64,000 bases of DNA. Source: Alistipes sp. (GTDB lineage Bacteria > Bacteroidota > Bacteroidia > Bacteroidales > Rikenellaceae). The position numbers and the translations under genes were made by a program. Each line of letters starts with the position of its first letter. Position 1 is the stretch's first letter. The notes under the pieces were generated by a model that was not told the origin of the DNA, searched no databases, and saw only the letters and a program-made list of their open reading frames with translations. The stretch covers positions 1 to 64,000 of the forward strand of contig JAFQOR010000020.1 in NCBI GenBank assembly GCA_017403125.1, read 5' to 3'. Positions 8,707 through 18,235 of the stretch are shown here, one piece after another.

Positions 8707-9657
8707 TTACTGCTTGTTGGCTGTCAAGGTCTCAATTACGGCCTGTGCATTTGCAACGTTCGCACCTGCGGTTACGTTACCCATAGCGGCAATGGCGTTG
8801 TCGAACTGACCAAGCTCGTTGTATGCCACACCCAAGAGGTAGTAGATGTCGCTGCGACCCTCGTCTGTAAGCTGTGCCTCGATAGCTGCACCCGAAAGCT
8901 CGATCATCTTCGAGAAGTTCTTCTTGCCGTAGTATGCCTGCATGATAACCTTCTGTGCCATAGCCTGATCGTCGAGCTGCTCGGCAAGAGCAATGATGCC
9001 GTCGTAGTCGTTAGCCATCTGCAACTTTGCAACCTCGTTGTTGGTGTACATATCCATCTTCTCCTGTGCTACTGCCTGTGCCTCGGCGTTCTTCTCGCTG
9101 CTCAAAGCCATGATGCCTGCGCAGATACGCATGCCGTCGTGGTACATGTTGCTGCGGAAGTAGCTCTCGGCGAGGTTAAGTGCCATGTCGGTGTTGCGGG
9201 GATCTGCCTCGTAACCCTTTGAGAATACGGCAATAGCGGTTGCATAGTCGCCATTGTTGAAGGCGCCGGCACCCTGTGCCTGATAAACCTGACCAATCAA
9301 CGTCTTGTTCTTGTTGTAGGCAGCTACATCCTCATAAAGTTCTGCATAGTTAGCAGCATTCGAGAAGTTTGCAATAGCGCTCTCGTACTGCTCCGAGGCA
9401 GCATCCGCCATGCCCAACTTGTTGTAGCACGTAACGATAAACTTCTTGGCACTTGCGATAGCCTTTGTTTCGTTTGCATCGGGAGCCTCTACGTCGTAGC
9501 TCAACTCGATTACCGACTCAAAATCGGTAATTGCGCTCGCATACTCTCCCACCTTAGCCTTGTTCAGACCCTGCTGGAAGATGGTAACGATGTCGCTCTG
9601 TGCAAAGAGTGTTGTTGCACCCATGAGGGCTACAACTGTCAAAAATAGTCTTTTCAT
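8707..9657 (-). CDS. Exported tetratricopeptide-repeat protein
   Basis: The protein has 316 residues. The N-terminus MKRLFLTVVALMGATTLFAQ is a standard signal peptide ending at AQ, so the protein is periplasmic or surface exposed. The rest is helical with several TPR-like units, for example GEYASAITDFESVIEL, EQYESAIANFSNAANY, NGDYATAIAVFSKGYEADPRN and NELGQFDNAIAAMGNV. Such proteins scaffold protein-protein contacts. No catalytic motif is visible and the partner is unknown. It is a lone gene with a TAACTTTG box 85 bases upstream and its own terminator. Confidence 0.85.
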   Translation of the reverse strand: MKRLFLTVVALMGATTLFAQSDIVTIFQQGLNKAKVGEYASAITDFESVIELSYDVEAPDANETKAIASAKKFIVTCYNKLGMADAASEQYESAIANFSNAANYAELYEDVAAYNKNKTLIGQVYQAQGAGAFNNGDYATAIAVFSKGYEADPRNTDMALNLAESYFRSNMYHDGMRICAGIMALSSEKNAEAQAVAQEKMDMYTNNEVAKLQMANDYDGIIALAEQLDDQAMAQKVIMQAYYGKKNFSKMIELSGAAIEAQLTDEGRSDIYYLLGVAYNELGQFDNAIAAMGNVTAGANVANAQAVIETLTANKQ

Positions 9658-9742
9658 ACTTCGAAATTATTGTTTGTTGTTTTAGTTATTTCCTATCGTA
9701 AAACATCCATATATTGCTCGTTACAACAAGCCAAATCAGTTG

Positions 9743-9750
9743 CAAAGTTA
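9743..9750 (-). promoter_or_regulatory. Predicted -7 box, TPR gene
   Basis: TAACTTTG on the minus strand. No clear -33 element. Confidence 0.5.
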
Positions 9751-9786
9751 CACTTTTTTGTCATTTCCGAGCATATTTACCCAATA

Positions 9787-10248
9787 TTATTTTCTTAACG
9801 ACGCAAAAAATTGTGTCATCAACGCCTCACACTCCTCCTTCAAGACGCCCTTTACAACCTCTGTTCGGGGATGCATTATGCGCTCCGAGTAGGTCGAGTA
9901 TCCGCGTTTGGGGTCCGATGCACCATACACCACACGCCCTATCTGACTCCATGCCAGCGCTCCGCCACACATTACGCAAGGCTCTACTGTAACATATAAG
10001 CTACACTCCGCCAGATACTTACCTCCCAACGTGGACATCGCTGCCGTGATAGCCTGCATCTCGGCATGTGCCGTGGCATCCATCAGCGTCTCCACAAGGT
10101 TGTGCCCCCGACCTATGACGCGGTCACCGGCAACGACCACAGCTCCAATGGGTACCTCCTTTCTACTTAACGCCTTTTGTGCCTCGATTAGTGCCATGCG
10201 CATATATTTTTCGTCGCTATTTGCCGTTGGCGGAAAAAAAACATCCAT
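9787..10248 (-). CDS. tadA: tRNA-adenosine(34) deaminase
   Basis: TadA converts wobble adenosine to inosine in tRNA-Arg(ACG). The 153-residue protein has the zinc-dependent deaminase signature HAE (His61, Glu63) and PCVMC (Cys91, Cys94), followed by GRVVYGASDPKRG, typical of TadA. Related guanine or cytosine deaminases share the fold, but the PCVMCGGAL context and length favour TadA. It is divergent from aspS across an 84-base gap with facing promoters. Confidence 0.9.
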   Translation of the reverse strand: MDVFFPPTANSDEKYMRMALIEAQKALSRKEVPIGAVVVAGDRVIGRGHNLVETLMDATAHAEMQAITAAMSTLGGKYLAECSLYVTVEPCVMCGGALAWSQIGRVVYGASDPKRGYSTYSERIMHPRTEVVKGVLKEECEALMTQFFASLRK

Positions 10249-10276
10249 ACCGAAATCAGTTTAATCGAAAAATTAT

Positions 10277-10299
10277 TACCTTTGTGGGTTACAAAGATA
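10277..10299. promoter_or_regulatory. Face-to-face divergent -7 boxes for aspS and tadA
   Basis: TACCTTTG on the plus strand (10277-10284) serves aspS. TATCTTTG on the minus strand (10292-10299) serves tadA. Only seven bases separate the boxes, so two polymerases could not open both at once. Confidence 0.7.
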
Positions 10300-10332
10300 T
10301 AAAAATAATAGAGAACTAAAAAATATAGGAGT

Positions 10333-12090
10333 ATGTACAGAACACACAACTGCGGCGAACTTCGCATCGAGCATGTAGGTCAGGTGGTTACACTCGCTGG
10401 CTGGGTGCAGAAGGTGCGCAACCTCGGCGCGATGGCGTTTATCGACCTTCGCGACCGTTATGGTATTACCCAGATTACCGTCGAGGAGCACTCGGCTGAT
10501 GAGGTGCGAGCAATAGCACACGAGGTAGGTAGAGAGTATGTGTTGCAGGTCGAGGGTAGGGTTATCGAGCGCTCGTCGAAGAATGCAAAGATGCCCACCG
10601 GCGACATCGAGATTTCGGCAACCTCAATCCGCATCCTTAACCGTGCTGTGACGCCTCCCTTCACTATCGAGGAGGAGTCGGATGGTGGCGACGACCTTCG
10701 CATGAAGTATCGCTATTTGGATTTGCGCCGTCCGCCGTTGCAGCGTGCCATGATTCTGCGTCATCGCATGGCGCAGGCGGTGCGTCAGTTCCTCGACAAG
10801 GAGGGTTTCTTGGAGATAGAGACTCCCTACCTCATCAAATCTACGCCCGAGGGCGCGCGTGACTTTATCGTGCCGAGCCGCATGAATCCCAATCAGTTCT
10901 ATGCTCTGCCACAGTCGCCCCAGACCCTGAAGCAGCTGCTTATGGTTGCCGGCTACGACCGCTACTTCCAGATTGTGCGTTGCTTCCGCGACGAGGACCT
11001 TCGTGCCGATCGTCAGCCCGAGTTTACGCAGATCGACTGTGAGATGTCGTTCGTAGAGCAGGAGGACGTACTCGAAATCTTCGAGCGCTGGGCGCGCTAC
11101 ATGTTCAAGGAGGTTATGGGTATCGAGTTTGCCGAGCCCTTCCGCCGCATGCCGTGGATCGAGGCTATGGAGAAGTATGGCTCGGATAAGCCCGATTTGC
11201 GCTTTGGCATGACCTTCTCGGATGTCACCGACCTGGCTCATGGTCACAATTTCGTAGTCTTCGACTCGGCAGACTATGTCGTAGGTTTTGCTGCCGAGGG
11301 CTGTGCCTCATACACTCGCAAGCAGATTGACGAGCTCACCGAATATGTCAAGCGTCCGCAGGTTGGCGCCAAGGGTCTTGTGTGGATTCGTGTCGATGAG
11401 GCGGGTGGCGTTAAGTCGTCTATCGACAAGTTCTTTGCGCCCGAGGATTTGAAGGCTATTGCCGAGCGTGTAGGTGCCAAGGCGGGTGACTTGGTGCTCA
11501 TCCTCTGTGGCGAGAAGTTCAAGACGCTGACGCAGTTATGTGCACTTCGCTTGGAGGTTGCCGAGCGTCTTGGCTTGCGCGACCCGAAGAGGTTTGCTCC
11601 GTTGTGGGTCGTAGATTTCCCGATGTTCGAGTGGGACGACGAGACGCAGCGTTTCTATGCTATGCACCACCCCTTCACCTCGCCCAAGCCCGAGGATGCC
11701 AAGTACTTCGATAGTGGCGAGCTGGGTAAGATGCGTGCCAATGCCTACGACTTCGTATGCAACGGCACCGAGATTGGTGGTGGCTCTATACGTATCCACG
11801 ATGCCGAGTTGCAGGCAAAGGTCTTCGACGCGCTGGGCTTCACTCCCGAGGCTGCCGAGGAGCAGTTCGGCTTCCTTATGAACGCCTTTAAGTATGGTGC
11901 GCCTCCCCATGGTGGCCTTGCCTTTGGTTTCGACCGTCTGTGCTCGCTGTTTGGTGGCTCGGACTCTATCCGCGACTACATCGCCTTCCCCAAGAACAAT
12001 GCGGGTCGCGATGTGATGCTCGACGGACCGTCGCCCGTTGCACAGGCGCAGCTCGATGAGTTGTATCTGGCGTTGGTAAAGCCCGAATAG
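10333..12090 (+). CDS. aspS: Aspartyl-tRNA synthetase
   Basis: AspRS charges tRNA-Asp. The 585-residue protein has an N-terminal OB-fold anticodon-binding domain (about 1-105). The class II core follows, with motif 2 in [19 protein letters not shown] and motif 3 in GLAFGFDRL near the C-terminus. A bacterial-type GAD insertion lies between about residues 285 and 420. Length matches the bacterial family. A long bidirectional terminator follows at 12133-12174. Confidence 0.97.
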   Translation: MYRTHNCGELRIEHVGQVVTLAGWVQKVRNLGAMAFIDLRDRYGITQITVEEHSADEVRAIAHEVGREYVLQVEGRVIERSSKNAKMPTGDIEISATSIRILNRAVTPPFTIEEESDGGDDLRMKYRYLDLRRPPLQRAMILRHRMAQAVRQFLDKEGFLEIETPYLIKSTPEGARDFIVPSRMNPNQFYALPQSPQTLKQLLMVAGYDRYFQIVRCFRDEDLRADRQPEFTQIDCEMSFVEQEDVLEIFERWARYMFKEVMGIEFAEPFRRMPWIEAMEKYGSDKPDLRFGMTFSDVTDLAHGHNFVVFDSADYVVGFAAEGCASYTRKQIDELTEYVKRPQVGAKGLVWIRVDEAGGVKSSIDKFFAPEDLKAIAERVGAKAGDLVLILCGEKFKTLTQLCALRLEVAERLGLRDPKRFAPLWVVDFPMFEWDDETQRFYAMHHPFTSPKPEDAKYFDSGELGKMRANAYDFVCNGTEIGGGSIRIHDAELQAKVFDALGFTPEAAEEQFGFLMNAFKYGAPPHGGLAFGFDRLCSLFGGSDSIRDYIAFPKNNAGRDVMLDGPSPVAQAQLDELYLALVKPE

Positions 12091-12132
12091 GAGCTATCGC
12101 ATAGCTAATACTTTGGTATATAACTTTCTACA

Positions 12133-12174
12133 AAAAAAAGTGTGTCCAACAGAACGGTTGGACACACTTTTTTT
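12133..12174. terminator. Bidirectional terminator between aspS and the zinc-ribbon membrane gene
   Basis: An 18-base perfect inverted repeat (12133-12150 with 12157-12174) with A and T runs at its two ends and a 6-base loop. It serves both convergent genes. Confidence 0.92.
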
Positions 12175-12192
12175 GTTTGATGAGGTTTGATG

Positions 12193-14049
12193 CTACTTCG
12201 TTAGGCGAGCCAAAGCCCAGCGCAGGGGTGCGATGAGCGGTGCAAGGATAAACGTCCACTTGGCAATGGCGATGATATAGGCAAAGGGCTTACTCATAAC
12301 CGTCAATTTATCAAAGTCATAGACAAGCTCGTTGCTAAACATTAGTAGGGCTATAATCGACAACGCCACCGAGGCTATCTTGTAGCGTCCCGTAACGCAC
12401 AGCATAGCCATGTAGAGCGGAAGCAGATGTACGTCGTTCGTAGATACCGTGAGCACAGCGCCGGCGCCTGCTACAAATATCATATCCAAGTCTATCCTCT
12501 TCTCGCGTCCGCGAGCGGTGCTTGCAAATGCCAACAAGGCGATGACGCCAAACAATATAATCGGCAGAAGCGCGACGAAGCTATTTGCGACATAGCCTGC
12601 CTTCGACATCAGTATGCATCCGATGAAGGCCGTCAGAGTCGAAACAACTCCTGCGGCTATGAAGTTGCGACACATGAGCAGTGCGAGCGTTGCATACATC
12701 AAACATGCATATACCACGCCGAAGTCTTCGTCGGCTGCTAAAAGCAGGGAATCTGCCTCTATGCTCTCGCCCGAAGATTTGAGGTAGTCGATATATTCGG
12801 CGTCCATCGTAGATATCGAGGGGATGTTGCTCACGAAGATTGCTATGACAAAGAGTATGGCGGGCGTCACAAGGTCGTTGCTCTGCGATGCAGGTCGCTC
12901 GCTGTCGTAATCGCGATTGCGAATGAGAGCTACGATGGCGAGGGCTACCGTGCCCACGAGTGTAATTGTGGCGATAGATGACATCGATACATTGAGATGA
13001 GCCTCGCGTACCCACTCTTTGAGTCCGCTATCGAGCTCCACGTCAAAGATGTAGAAGATATTGACAACCTGCATAATCAGAGCTACAGCAGCCATTGCAA
13101 GTGCCACGCTGTAACGGCGTCCGACGGTGGCGGCAACGCCTATAATGCCCGTAACGCCCAGCAGAACCGCCATGTAGTTCGACCGCCACGTCTCCTCGTC
13201 GTAGCCACCTCTAACCTCATACCAGTCGCTATGGAATTTGGGCATTAGCATCATAATTACGAACATCATACCCATCAGGATGTCGAGTTTCGTGAGGCTG
13301 AAACCGAATTTCGAGCCCTTCGTCGAGCCTATCATAGCCGATAGCACTGCGCCCACGCCTGCTGCGATGGCACCACCTAATGAGCCGAAATAGAGAATGT
13401 TGTAGAGCGAATCTACGTCGTCCTGGAGTTTGAAATATTGCGTGGGTAAATCACCCGTAAAGTCGATGAAGAATATGAGCGAGAGTATCGCCAAAGATGT
13501 GGTCATGAAGCGTTCGCGGCGGCATGCCGATATGAACGTGCCGGCGAACGTGGCAAAGAGAGCTATGATATACCACGGCTCCACAGTCGCGCTACTATAT
13601 CTGCCGAACCAGAAGATGAGAGGCACTACGAGGGCGATGCCCAGCGCTGCACCCGCCACCGAGAGCTTGTCGTAGATGTCGAAGGTCGTGGGGCGGTTGA
13701 TATTCAGAGGCGCTGCTGCCTCGGTATTCTGCGCTGCTGCCTCGGTATTCTGCACTGCTGCTTCGGTATTCTGGGGTTGCTGCACCACCTCCTCCTGTGG
13801 TGTTGCAGGAGTCTCTACCGTCGGCTGTGCAACCGGCGTTTCCCTCTTTTGTGTGGCTTCGGGCGCCACTTGTGGTTGCGGAGCTTCGGGCTTCTCTATA
13901 TTATTATATGTTGGTGCAGCCTTCTCGGGCTCCTGTTTTTGTCTCTCTGTTGCAGCGTCTGCGGCGGCAGGCTGCCATCCACAATGCGGGCAGAATGAGG
14001 CGAGAGTCGATATCTTTGCGCCACATTCCGGACAGTTGATAAGTGCCAT
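12193..14049 (-). CDS. Zinc-ribbon-tethered polytopic membrane protein, function unknown
   Basis: The protein has 618 residues. The N-terminus is a zinc ribbon (CPEC at 6-9, CPHC at 20-23). A Pro/Gln/Ala/Glu-rich linker of about 90 residues follows, containing the repeated unit QNTEAA(A). About a dozen hydrophobic segments then fill residues 125-615. No transporter or enzyme signature was recognised. The opening MALINC and the ribbon-linker-membrane plan are shared with the genes at 18236 and 40633, so these look like members of one family with different membrane parts. The ribbon side is probably cytoplasmic. A TTG-N20-TAACTTTG promoter is at 14080-14110. It is convergent with aspS. Confidence 0.82.
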   Translation of the reverse strand: MALINCPECGAKISTLASFCPHCGWQPAAADAATERQKQEPEKAAPTYNNIEKPEAPQPQVAPEATQKRETPVAQPTVETPATPQEEVVQQPQNTEAAVQNTEAAAQNTEAAAPLNINRPTTFDIYDKLSVAGAALGIALVVPLIFWFGRYSSATVEPWYIIALFATFAGTFISACRRERFMTTSLAILSLIFFIDFTGDLPTQYFKLQDDVDSLYNILYFGSLGGAIAAGVGAVLSAMIGSTKGSKFGFSLTKLDILMGMMFVIMMLMPKFHSDWYEVRGGYDEETWRSNYMAVLLGVTGIIGVAATVGRRYSVALAMAAVALIMQVVNIFYIFDVELDSGLKEWVREAHLNVSMSSIATITLVGTVALAIVALIRNRDYDSERPASQSNDLVTPAILFVIAIFVSNIPSISTMDAEYIDYLKSSGESIEADSLLLAADEDFGVVYACLMYATLALLMCRNFIAAGVVSTLTAFIGCILMSKAGYVANSFVALLPIILFGVIALLAFASTARGREKRIDLDMIFVAGAGAVLTVSTNDVHLLPLYMAMLCVTGRYKIASVALSIIALLMFSNELVYDFDKLTVMSKPFAYIIAIAKWTFILAPLIAPLRWALARLTK

Positions 14050-14079
14050 AGTGTAGTTTTTTTTGAGGGTTTATTAGAA

Positions 14080-14110
14080 CAAAGTTACAAAAAGTTTTTT
14101 TGCTTTCCAA
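14080..14110 (-). promoter_or_regulatory. Predicted promoter, zinc-ribbon membrane gene
   Basis: TTG (14108-14110), 20 bases, then TAACTTTG (14080-14087), read on the minus strand. Confidence 0.65.
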
Positions 14111-14153
14111 ATCCTCGCCCCTTTTATGGCACTGCCACACGCTGTGCATCAAC

Positions 14154-14189
14154 AAAAAACGGGGCCGACTCCTTGCGGAACCAGCCCCG
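14154..14189 (-). terminator. Terminator of the POT transporter gene
   Basis: A 12-base stem (14161-14172 with 14177-14188, including G-T pairs) is capped by GCAA, a GNRA-type tetraloop, and followed by six T on the minus strand. Confidence 0.88.
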
Positions 14190-14217
14190 GAAGATTAGGG
14201 TTTGTATCGGACCTTCG

Positions 14218-16035
14218 TTACTTTGTAGCCGACTCCAAACGCTTCATCATGACGAACATGAAGAGTGCCGAGAGCAAGCAGAGAACAACGAATACTGCCC
14301 ATACCGACCACAATGGCAGACCGGCCCAGAGGAAGCCACCGACAGCAACCAACAGGTTACCGATAGCCGTAGCTACGAACCAGCCACCCATCATCATACC
14401 CTTGTACTTGGGAGGTGCAACCTTCGATACGAACGAGATACCCATCGGTGAGAGCAACAACTCGGCGAATGTAAGCACGAGGTAGGTTACAATCAACCAG
14501 TAGGGTGAAGTACGAGTCTCGGCCTTGGTCTCGATGCCAAGCTCCTCCTCTACGTTGATAACCTCTACGCGACCGCTCTTTGCCATCTCCTCTGCCATCT
14601 CAACAGATGCCTCGCCCTGTGTGAATGCGGGGATTGCGCCTGCTTCGAGGTTTGCAAGAGTGTAGTCGTAAACCGTGGTGAAGATAGCCTTATTCTCGGG
14701 AGTGAGCTTACCTTCGAAGTCGCTCTTTGCCTTCTCGAAGTCCTTCAAATCCTGGCTCTCCTCTGCCTTGTCCGCAATGTTTACGTACTCAACAGCAAGT
14801 ATCTGTGCCTTGTTTACGGCGATAGCCTTTGCCTGGTCGTTGGGAGTGTTAAGACCCTGTGAGCCAAATGCCATAACTACGAAACCGATAGCTGCAACCA
14901 TCATACCGTAGGCGATCTTACGGGGTGCCGAAGGCTCCTTGCCTCTCTTTGCAAGAGCTCCGAAGATTGCCATCGAAACGGGAGTAAGAGCAACTACATA
15001 GAAGGGGTTGAACTGCTGGAAGATAGGTGCATCAACTGCAATCTCGGCGTTTGCGGGAGTACCCATAACGCGGTAAACGAGGAACGCCAATACGGCAGAG
15101 GCGATACCACCCGAAATGAGCTTACCCTTTGCGCTATCGCTCTGGAAGATAGAGAACGATGCGTAAACAGCAACGATGATAAGAGCAAGATTCCATACGT
15201 CGAATGCCATGCTATCCACACCAAATGCGTAGGTGTTGGTGAACTCATCGGCGAAGTACGTAAGTGTCAAGCCGTTCTGGTGGAATGCCATCCAGAAGAA
15301 GATAACCACAGCAAATACGAGGCACAAAGCGATGATACGCTGCTTGGTCTCGGCGGGAGAGAGGTTATCCTCAACCTTTGCTGCCTCGCCAGCCTTCTTC
15401 TTGCCACCCTCGACATGGCGGAAGGTTGAGCGGAAGGCGTAGTAGATAGCAATCGAGAGTACCAATGCGATACAAGCTACGGCAAATGCGAAGTGGTAAG
15501 CGTCGTTAGATGTGAAGCCGAGGCTCTGCTGTGCCCAATTCTTGATGCCCACAGCCGTCGTAGGAGCGAAGAGCGAACCTACGTTGATGGCCATGTAGAA
15601 GAGCGAGAAGCCAGAGTCGCGCTTATCGGCATACTTCGGGTCGTCGTAGAGGTTACCTACCATTACCTGCAAGTTACCTTTGAACAGACCCGTACCAAGG
15701 CTGATAAGGAGCAACGCTGCCATCATGACAACCATTGCAAGCGTATCGCCGCCTAACGGGAACGAAAGCAACATATATCCGGCAAACATTACTGAAATAC
15801 CGATTGTTACCATCTTGCCGAAGCCAAACTTGTCGGCCAAGATACCACCTACCAACGGCATGAAGTAAACCAAGCCAAGGAAGGTAGAGTAGATTGCACC
15901 GGCAGTACCTGCCTCCAAACCGAAGTTCTCGCGGAGGAAGAGGGCGAATACCGCCAACATGGTGTAGTAACCGAAGCGCTCACCGGTGTTGGCGAGGGCC
16001 AAAGCATACAGACCTTTGGGATGTCCTTTGAACAT
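14218..16035 (-). CDS. POT/PTR2 family proton-coupled peptide transporter with a large inserted domain
   Basis: This 605-residue inner-membrane transporter should import di- and tripeptides with protons. The PTR2 motif NTGERFGYYTM (residues 16-26, including ExxER-like GER) and the FYMAINVGSL signature (146-155) identify the family. Usual family length is near 500. The excess is one hydrophilic segment of about 115 residues (392-509) rich in Glu, Lys and Ala, placed between late membrane helices and predicted outside the membrane. Its function is unknown. The promoter region is shared with glgB: TATATTTG at 16100-16107 on the minus strand. Confidence 0.92.
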   Translation of the reverse strand: MFKGHPKGLYALALANTGERFGYYTMLAVFALFLRENFGLEAGTAGAIYSTFLGLVYFMPLVGGILADKFGFGKMVTIGISVMFAGYMLLSFPLGGDTLAMVVMMAALLLISLGTGLFKGNLQVMVGNLYDDPKYADKRDSGFSLFYMAINVGSLFAPTTAVGIKNWAQQSLGFTSNDAYHFAFAVACIALVLSIAIYYAFRSTFRHVEGGKKKAGEAAKVEDNLSPAETKQRIIALCLVFAVVIFFWMAFHQNGLTLTYFADEFTNTYAFGVDSMAFDVWNLALIIVAVYASFSIFQSDSAKGKLISGGIASAVLAFLVYRVMGTPANAEIAVDAPIFQQFNPFYVVALTPVSMAIFGALAKRGKEPSAPRKIAYGMMVAAIGFVVMAFGSQGLNTPNDQAKAIAVNKAQILAVEYVNIADKAEESQDLKDFEKAKSDFEGKLTPENKAIFTTVYDYTLANLEAGAIPAFTQGEASVEMAEEMAKSGRVEVINVEEELGIETKAETRTSPYWLIVTYLVLTFAELLLSPMGISFVSKVAPPKYKGMMMGGWFVATAIGNLLVAVGGFLWAGLPLWSVWAVFVVLCLLSALFMFVMMKRLESATK

Positions 16036-16099
16036 AATTAAAAGTTTTAGTTAAAAAAATATTTATTGTTTTGTTATTCAATTAACAATTCACAATGGG

Positions 16100-16128
16100 C
16101 AAATATACAAATAAATTTTGTATCTTTG
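16100..16128. promoter_or_regulatory. Divergent -7 boxes for the POT transporter and glgB
   Basis: TATATTTG on the minus strand (16100-16107) and TATCTTTG on the plus strand (16121-16128). The plus box fixes the glgB start at 16151 rather than at the upstream in-frame ATG at 16118. Confidence 0.7.
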
Positions 16129-16150
16129 TCATAAATCAATACAAAAAAGC

Positions 16151-18184
16151 ATGAAAAGGCAAGATAAAACGCTCGCTATGGTGGCAGCCGATGAGTGGTT
16201 ACGGCCTGTCGAGGAGGAGATAAATCGTCGTTACGACTTGTATGTCAGCAGATTGCAAGACATCGAAAACTCTGCCGGCTCGATTAGCGACTATGCCAAC
16301 GGGTATCGCTATTTCGGATGGCAGCGCGACGAGGATATGCGTGGTTGGTGGTTCAGGGAGTGGCTCCCCGAGGCGCAGGATGTCTATCTCTTTGGCGACT
16401 TCAACTCGTGGCAGCGCACACAGTTGCGCATGGAGCGTAATCGTGACGGCGTGTGGAGCATATTTCTCCCCGATGCCATGTATGGCGAGAGGCTTACCGA
16501 TGGCTCGCTCTACAAGATTCATGTGCATGGCGCCAACGGCTGGCGCGACCGTATCCCCGCCTATGCCAAGCGCGTTGTGCAGGACGAAGAGAGCAAGAAC
16601 TTCACGGCACAGTTTGTCGTGGATAAGCCCTATGCGTGGCAGCACGACGACTTCCGTGCGCCGAAGGTGGGCGAGTTGCTTATCTACGAGGCACATGTGG
16701 GCATGGCACAGGAGGAGGAGAAGGTGGGTAGCTATGTCGAGTTCCGCGACCTTATCTTGCCGCGTATCAAGGCGGCGGGCTACAACGCCGTGCAGCTTAT
16801 GGCCGTTGCCGAGCACCCCTATTATGGGTCGTTTGGCTATCACGTGTCGAGCCTCTTTGCTCCGTCGTCGCGCTTTGGCACGGCGGATGAGTTGCGCTCG
16901 CTGGTAGATAGGGCACACGAGTTGGGTATAGCCGTAATCATGGACTTGGTGCATGCCCACTACGTTAAGAACTTCGACGAGGGTATCAATCAGCTCGATG
17001 GCTCGGACCACCTCTACTCCAAGGCGGGCGATGCGGGCTATCAGAAGTATTGGGACTCGATGACCTTCGACTTTGGCAAGCGCGAGGTGCAGCACTTCCT
17101 GCTCTCGAACGTGAAGTATTGGTTGGATGAGTATCACTTCGACGGCTATCGTTTCGATGGCGTGACGTCGATGCTCTATCATCACCACGGCTATGTGGAG
17201 TTCGACTGTCGCGAACGCTTCTTCGACGAGGGTGTGAATCGTGATGCCATAGCCTATCTCGCCCTTGCAAACAAGCTGGTGCATACGTTGCGCCCCGATG
17301 CCATAACCATTGCCGAGGACGTAAGTGGCATGCCGGGCACGTGTGTCGCACCCGACGACGGAGGTATGGGCTTCGACTACCGTCTGGGTATGGCGATTCC
17401 CGACTATTGGATCAAGTTGCTCAAAGAGCAGAGGGACGAGGATTGGAATATCTGGGAGATATGGTCCGTGATGACCAACCGTCTGCCGAGTGTGCGTACC
17501 GTGGCGTATGCCGAGTCGCACGACCAGGCACTCGTTGGCGACAAGACCATAGCCTTCCGCCTTATGGACAAGGAGATGTACTTCGCTATGGACCGTGCGT
17601 CGCAGAATCTGGTTATAGACCGCGGCATGGCGTTGCATAAGATGATTCGCCTGATGACCATCACTACGGGTGGCGAGGCATATCTTAACTTCATGGGCAA
17701 CGAGTTTGGCCATCCCGAGTGGATTGACTTTCCGCGCGAGGGTAACGGCTGGTCCTATAAGCATGCGCGACGTCAGTGGTCGTTGGCAGAAAACGGCTTT
17801 TTGCGCTATGCCCTGCTCGATGCCTTTGACAAGGCGATGATAAAGATGGTTAAGGAGTATGGTGTCATGGCAGATGGCTACCCCTATAACCACCTTATGG
17901 ATGAACAAAACAAGACCATGGTCTATTCGCATCGAGGATTGCTCTTTGTCTTGAATTGGCATCCTACGGCATCTATCCCCGACTACCGCATTACGGTGCC
18001 GTGGGCGGGTAAATATACGGTGCTTATGTCGTCGGACGAGGAGCGCTTCGGAGGTCTGGGCCGTGCAGATGTCGAGTCGGAGCACTTTACGACCATGCGC
18101 GAGGCGGAGGATGGCACAACATACCATACAATAGATATATACAATACGTCGCGTACGGCGCTCGTTCTTAAATGGGAGGAGTAG
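16151..18184 (+). CDS. glgB: 1,4-alpha-glucan branching enzyme, eukaryote-like GH13_8 type
   Basis: It adds alpha-1,6 branches to glycogen. The 677-residue protein has an N-terminal CBM48 (around GDFNSWQ, residues 82-88) and a GH13 barrel. The predicted nucleophile is Asp336 (YRFDGV), the acid/base is Glu389 (IAEDVSG) and the third carboxylate is Asp458 (AESHDQ). The sequence pattern, including YHHHGY and GNEFGHPEWIDFPREGN, is that of the eukaryotic-type branching enzymes common in Bacteroidota, not the E. coli type. Start 16151 was chosen from the promoter position. Two genes follow on the same strand at short spacing (51 and 10 bases), so it probably heads an operon. Confidence 0.94.
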   Translation: MKRQDKTLAMVAADEWLRPVEEEINRRYDLYVSRLQDIENSAGSISDYANGYRYFGWQRDEDMRGWWFREWLPEAQDVYLFGDFNSWQRTQLRMERNRDGVWSIFLPDAMYGERLTDGSLYKIHVHGANGWRDRIPAYAKRVVQDEESKNFTAQFVVDKPYAWQHDDFRAPKVGELLIYEAHVGMAQEEEKVGSYVEFRDLILPRIKAAGYNAVQLMAVAEHPYYGSFGYHVSSLFAPSSRFGTADELRSLVDRAHELGIAVIMDLVHAHYVKNFDEGINQLDGSDHLYSKAGDAGYQKYWDSMTFDFGKREVQHFLLSNVKYWLDEYHFDGYRFDGVTSMLYHHHGYVEFDCRERFFDEGVNRDAIAYLALANKLVHTLRPDAITIAEDVSGMPGTCVAPDDGGMGFDYRLGMAIPDYWIKLLKEQRDEDWNIWEIWSVMTNRLPSVRTVAYAESHDQALVGDKTIAFRLMDKEMYFAMDRASQNLVIDRGMALHKMIRLMTITTGGEAYLNFMGNEFGHPEWIDFPREGNGWSYKHARRQWSLAENGFLRYALLDAFDKAMIKMVKEYGVMADGYPYNHLMDEQNKTMVYSHRGLLFVLNWHPTASIPDYRITVPWAGKYTVLMSSDEERFGGLGRADVESEHFTTMREAEDGTTYHTIDIYNTSRTALVLKWEE

Positions 18185-18235
18185 TGCGAGGCGAGATGTT
18201 GGAGAGATAAGATAGGTTTTATAAAGTTATAACCC

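Noticed and set aside
16199-18127. A 642-codon open frame on the minus strand
   Set aside because: It lies entirely antisense to glgB, whose catalytic motifs are clear. The antisense protein has no family pattern and no signal, and long antisense frames are expected from the biased codons here.
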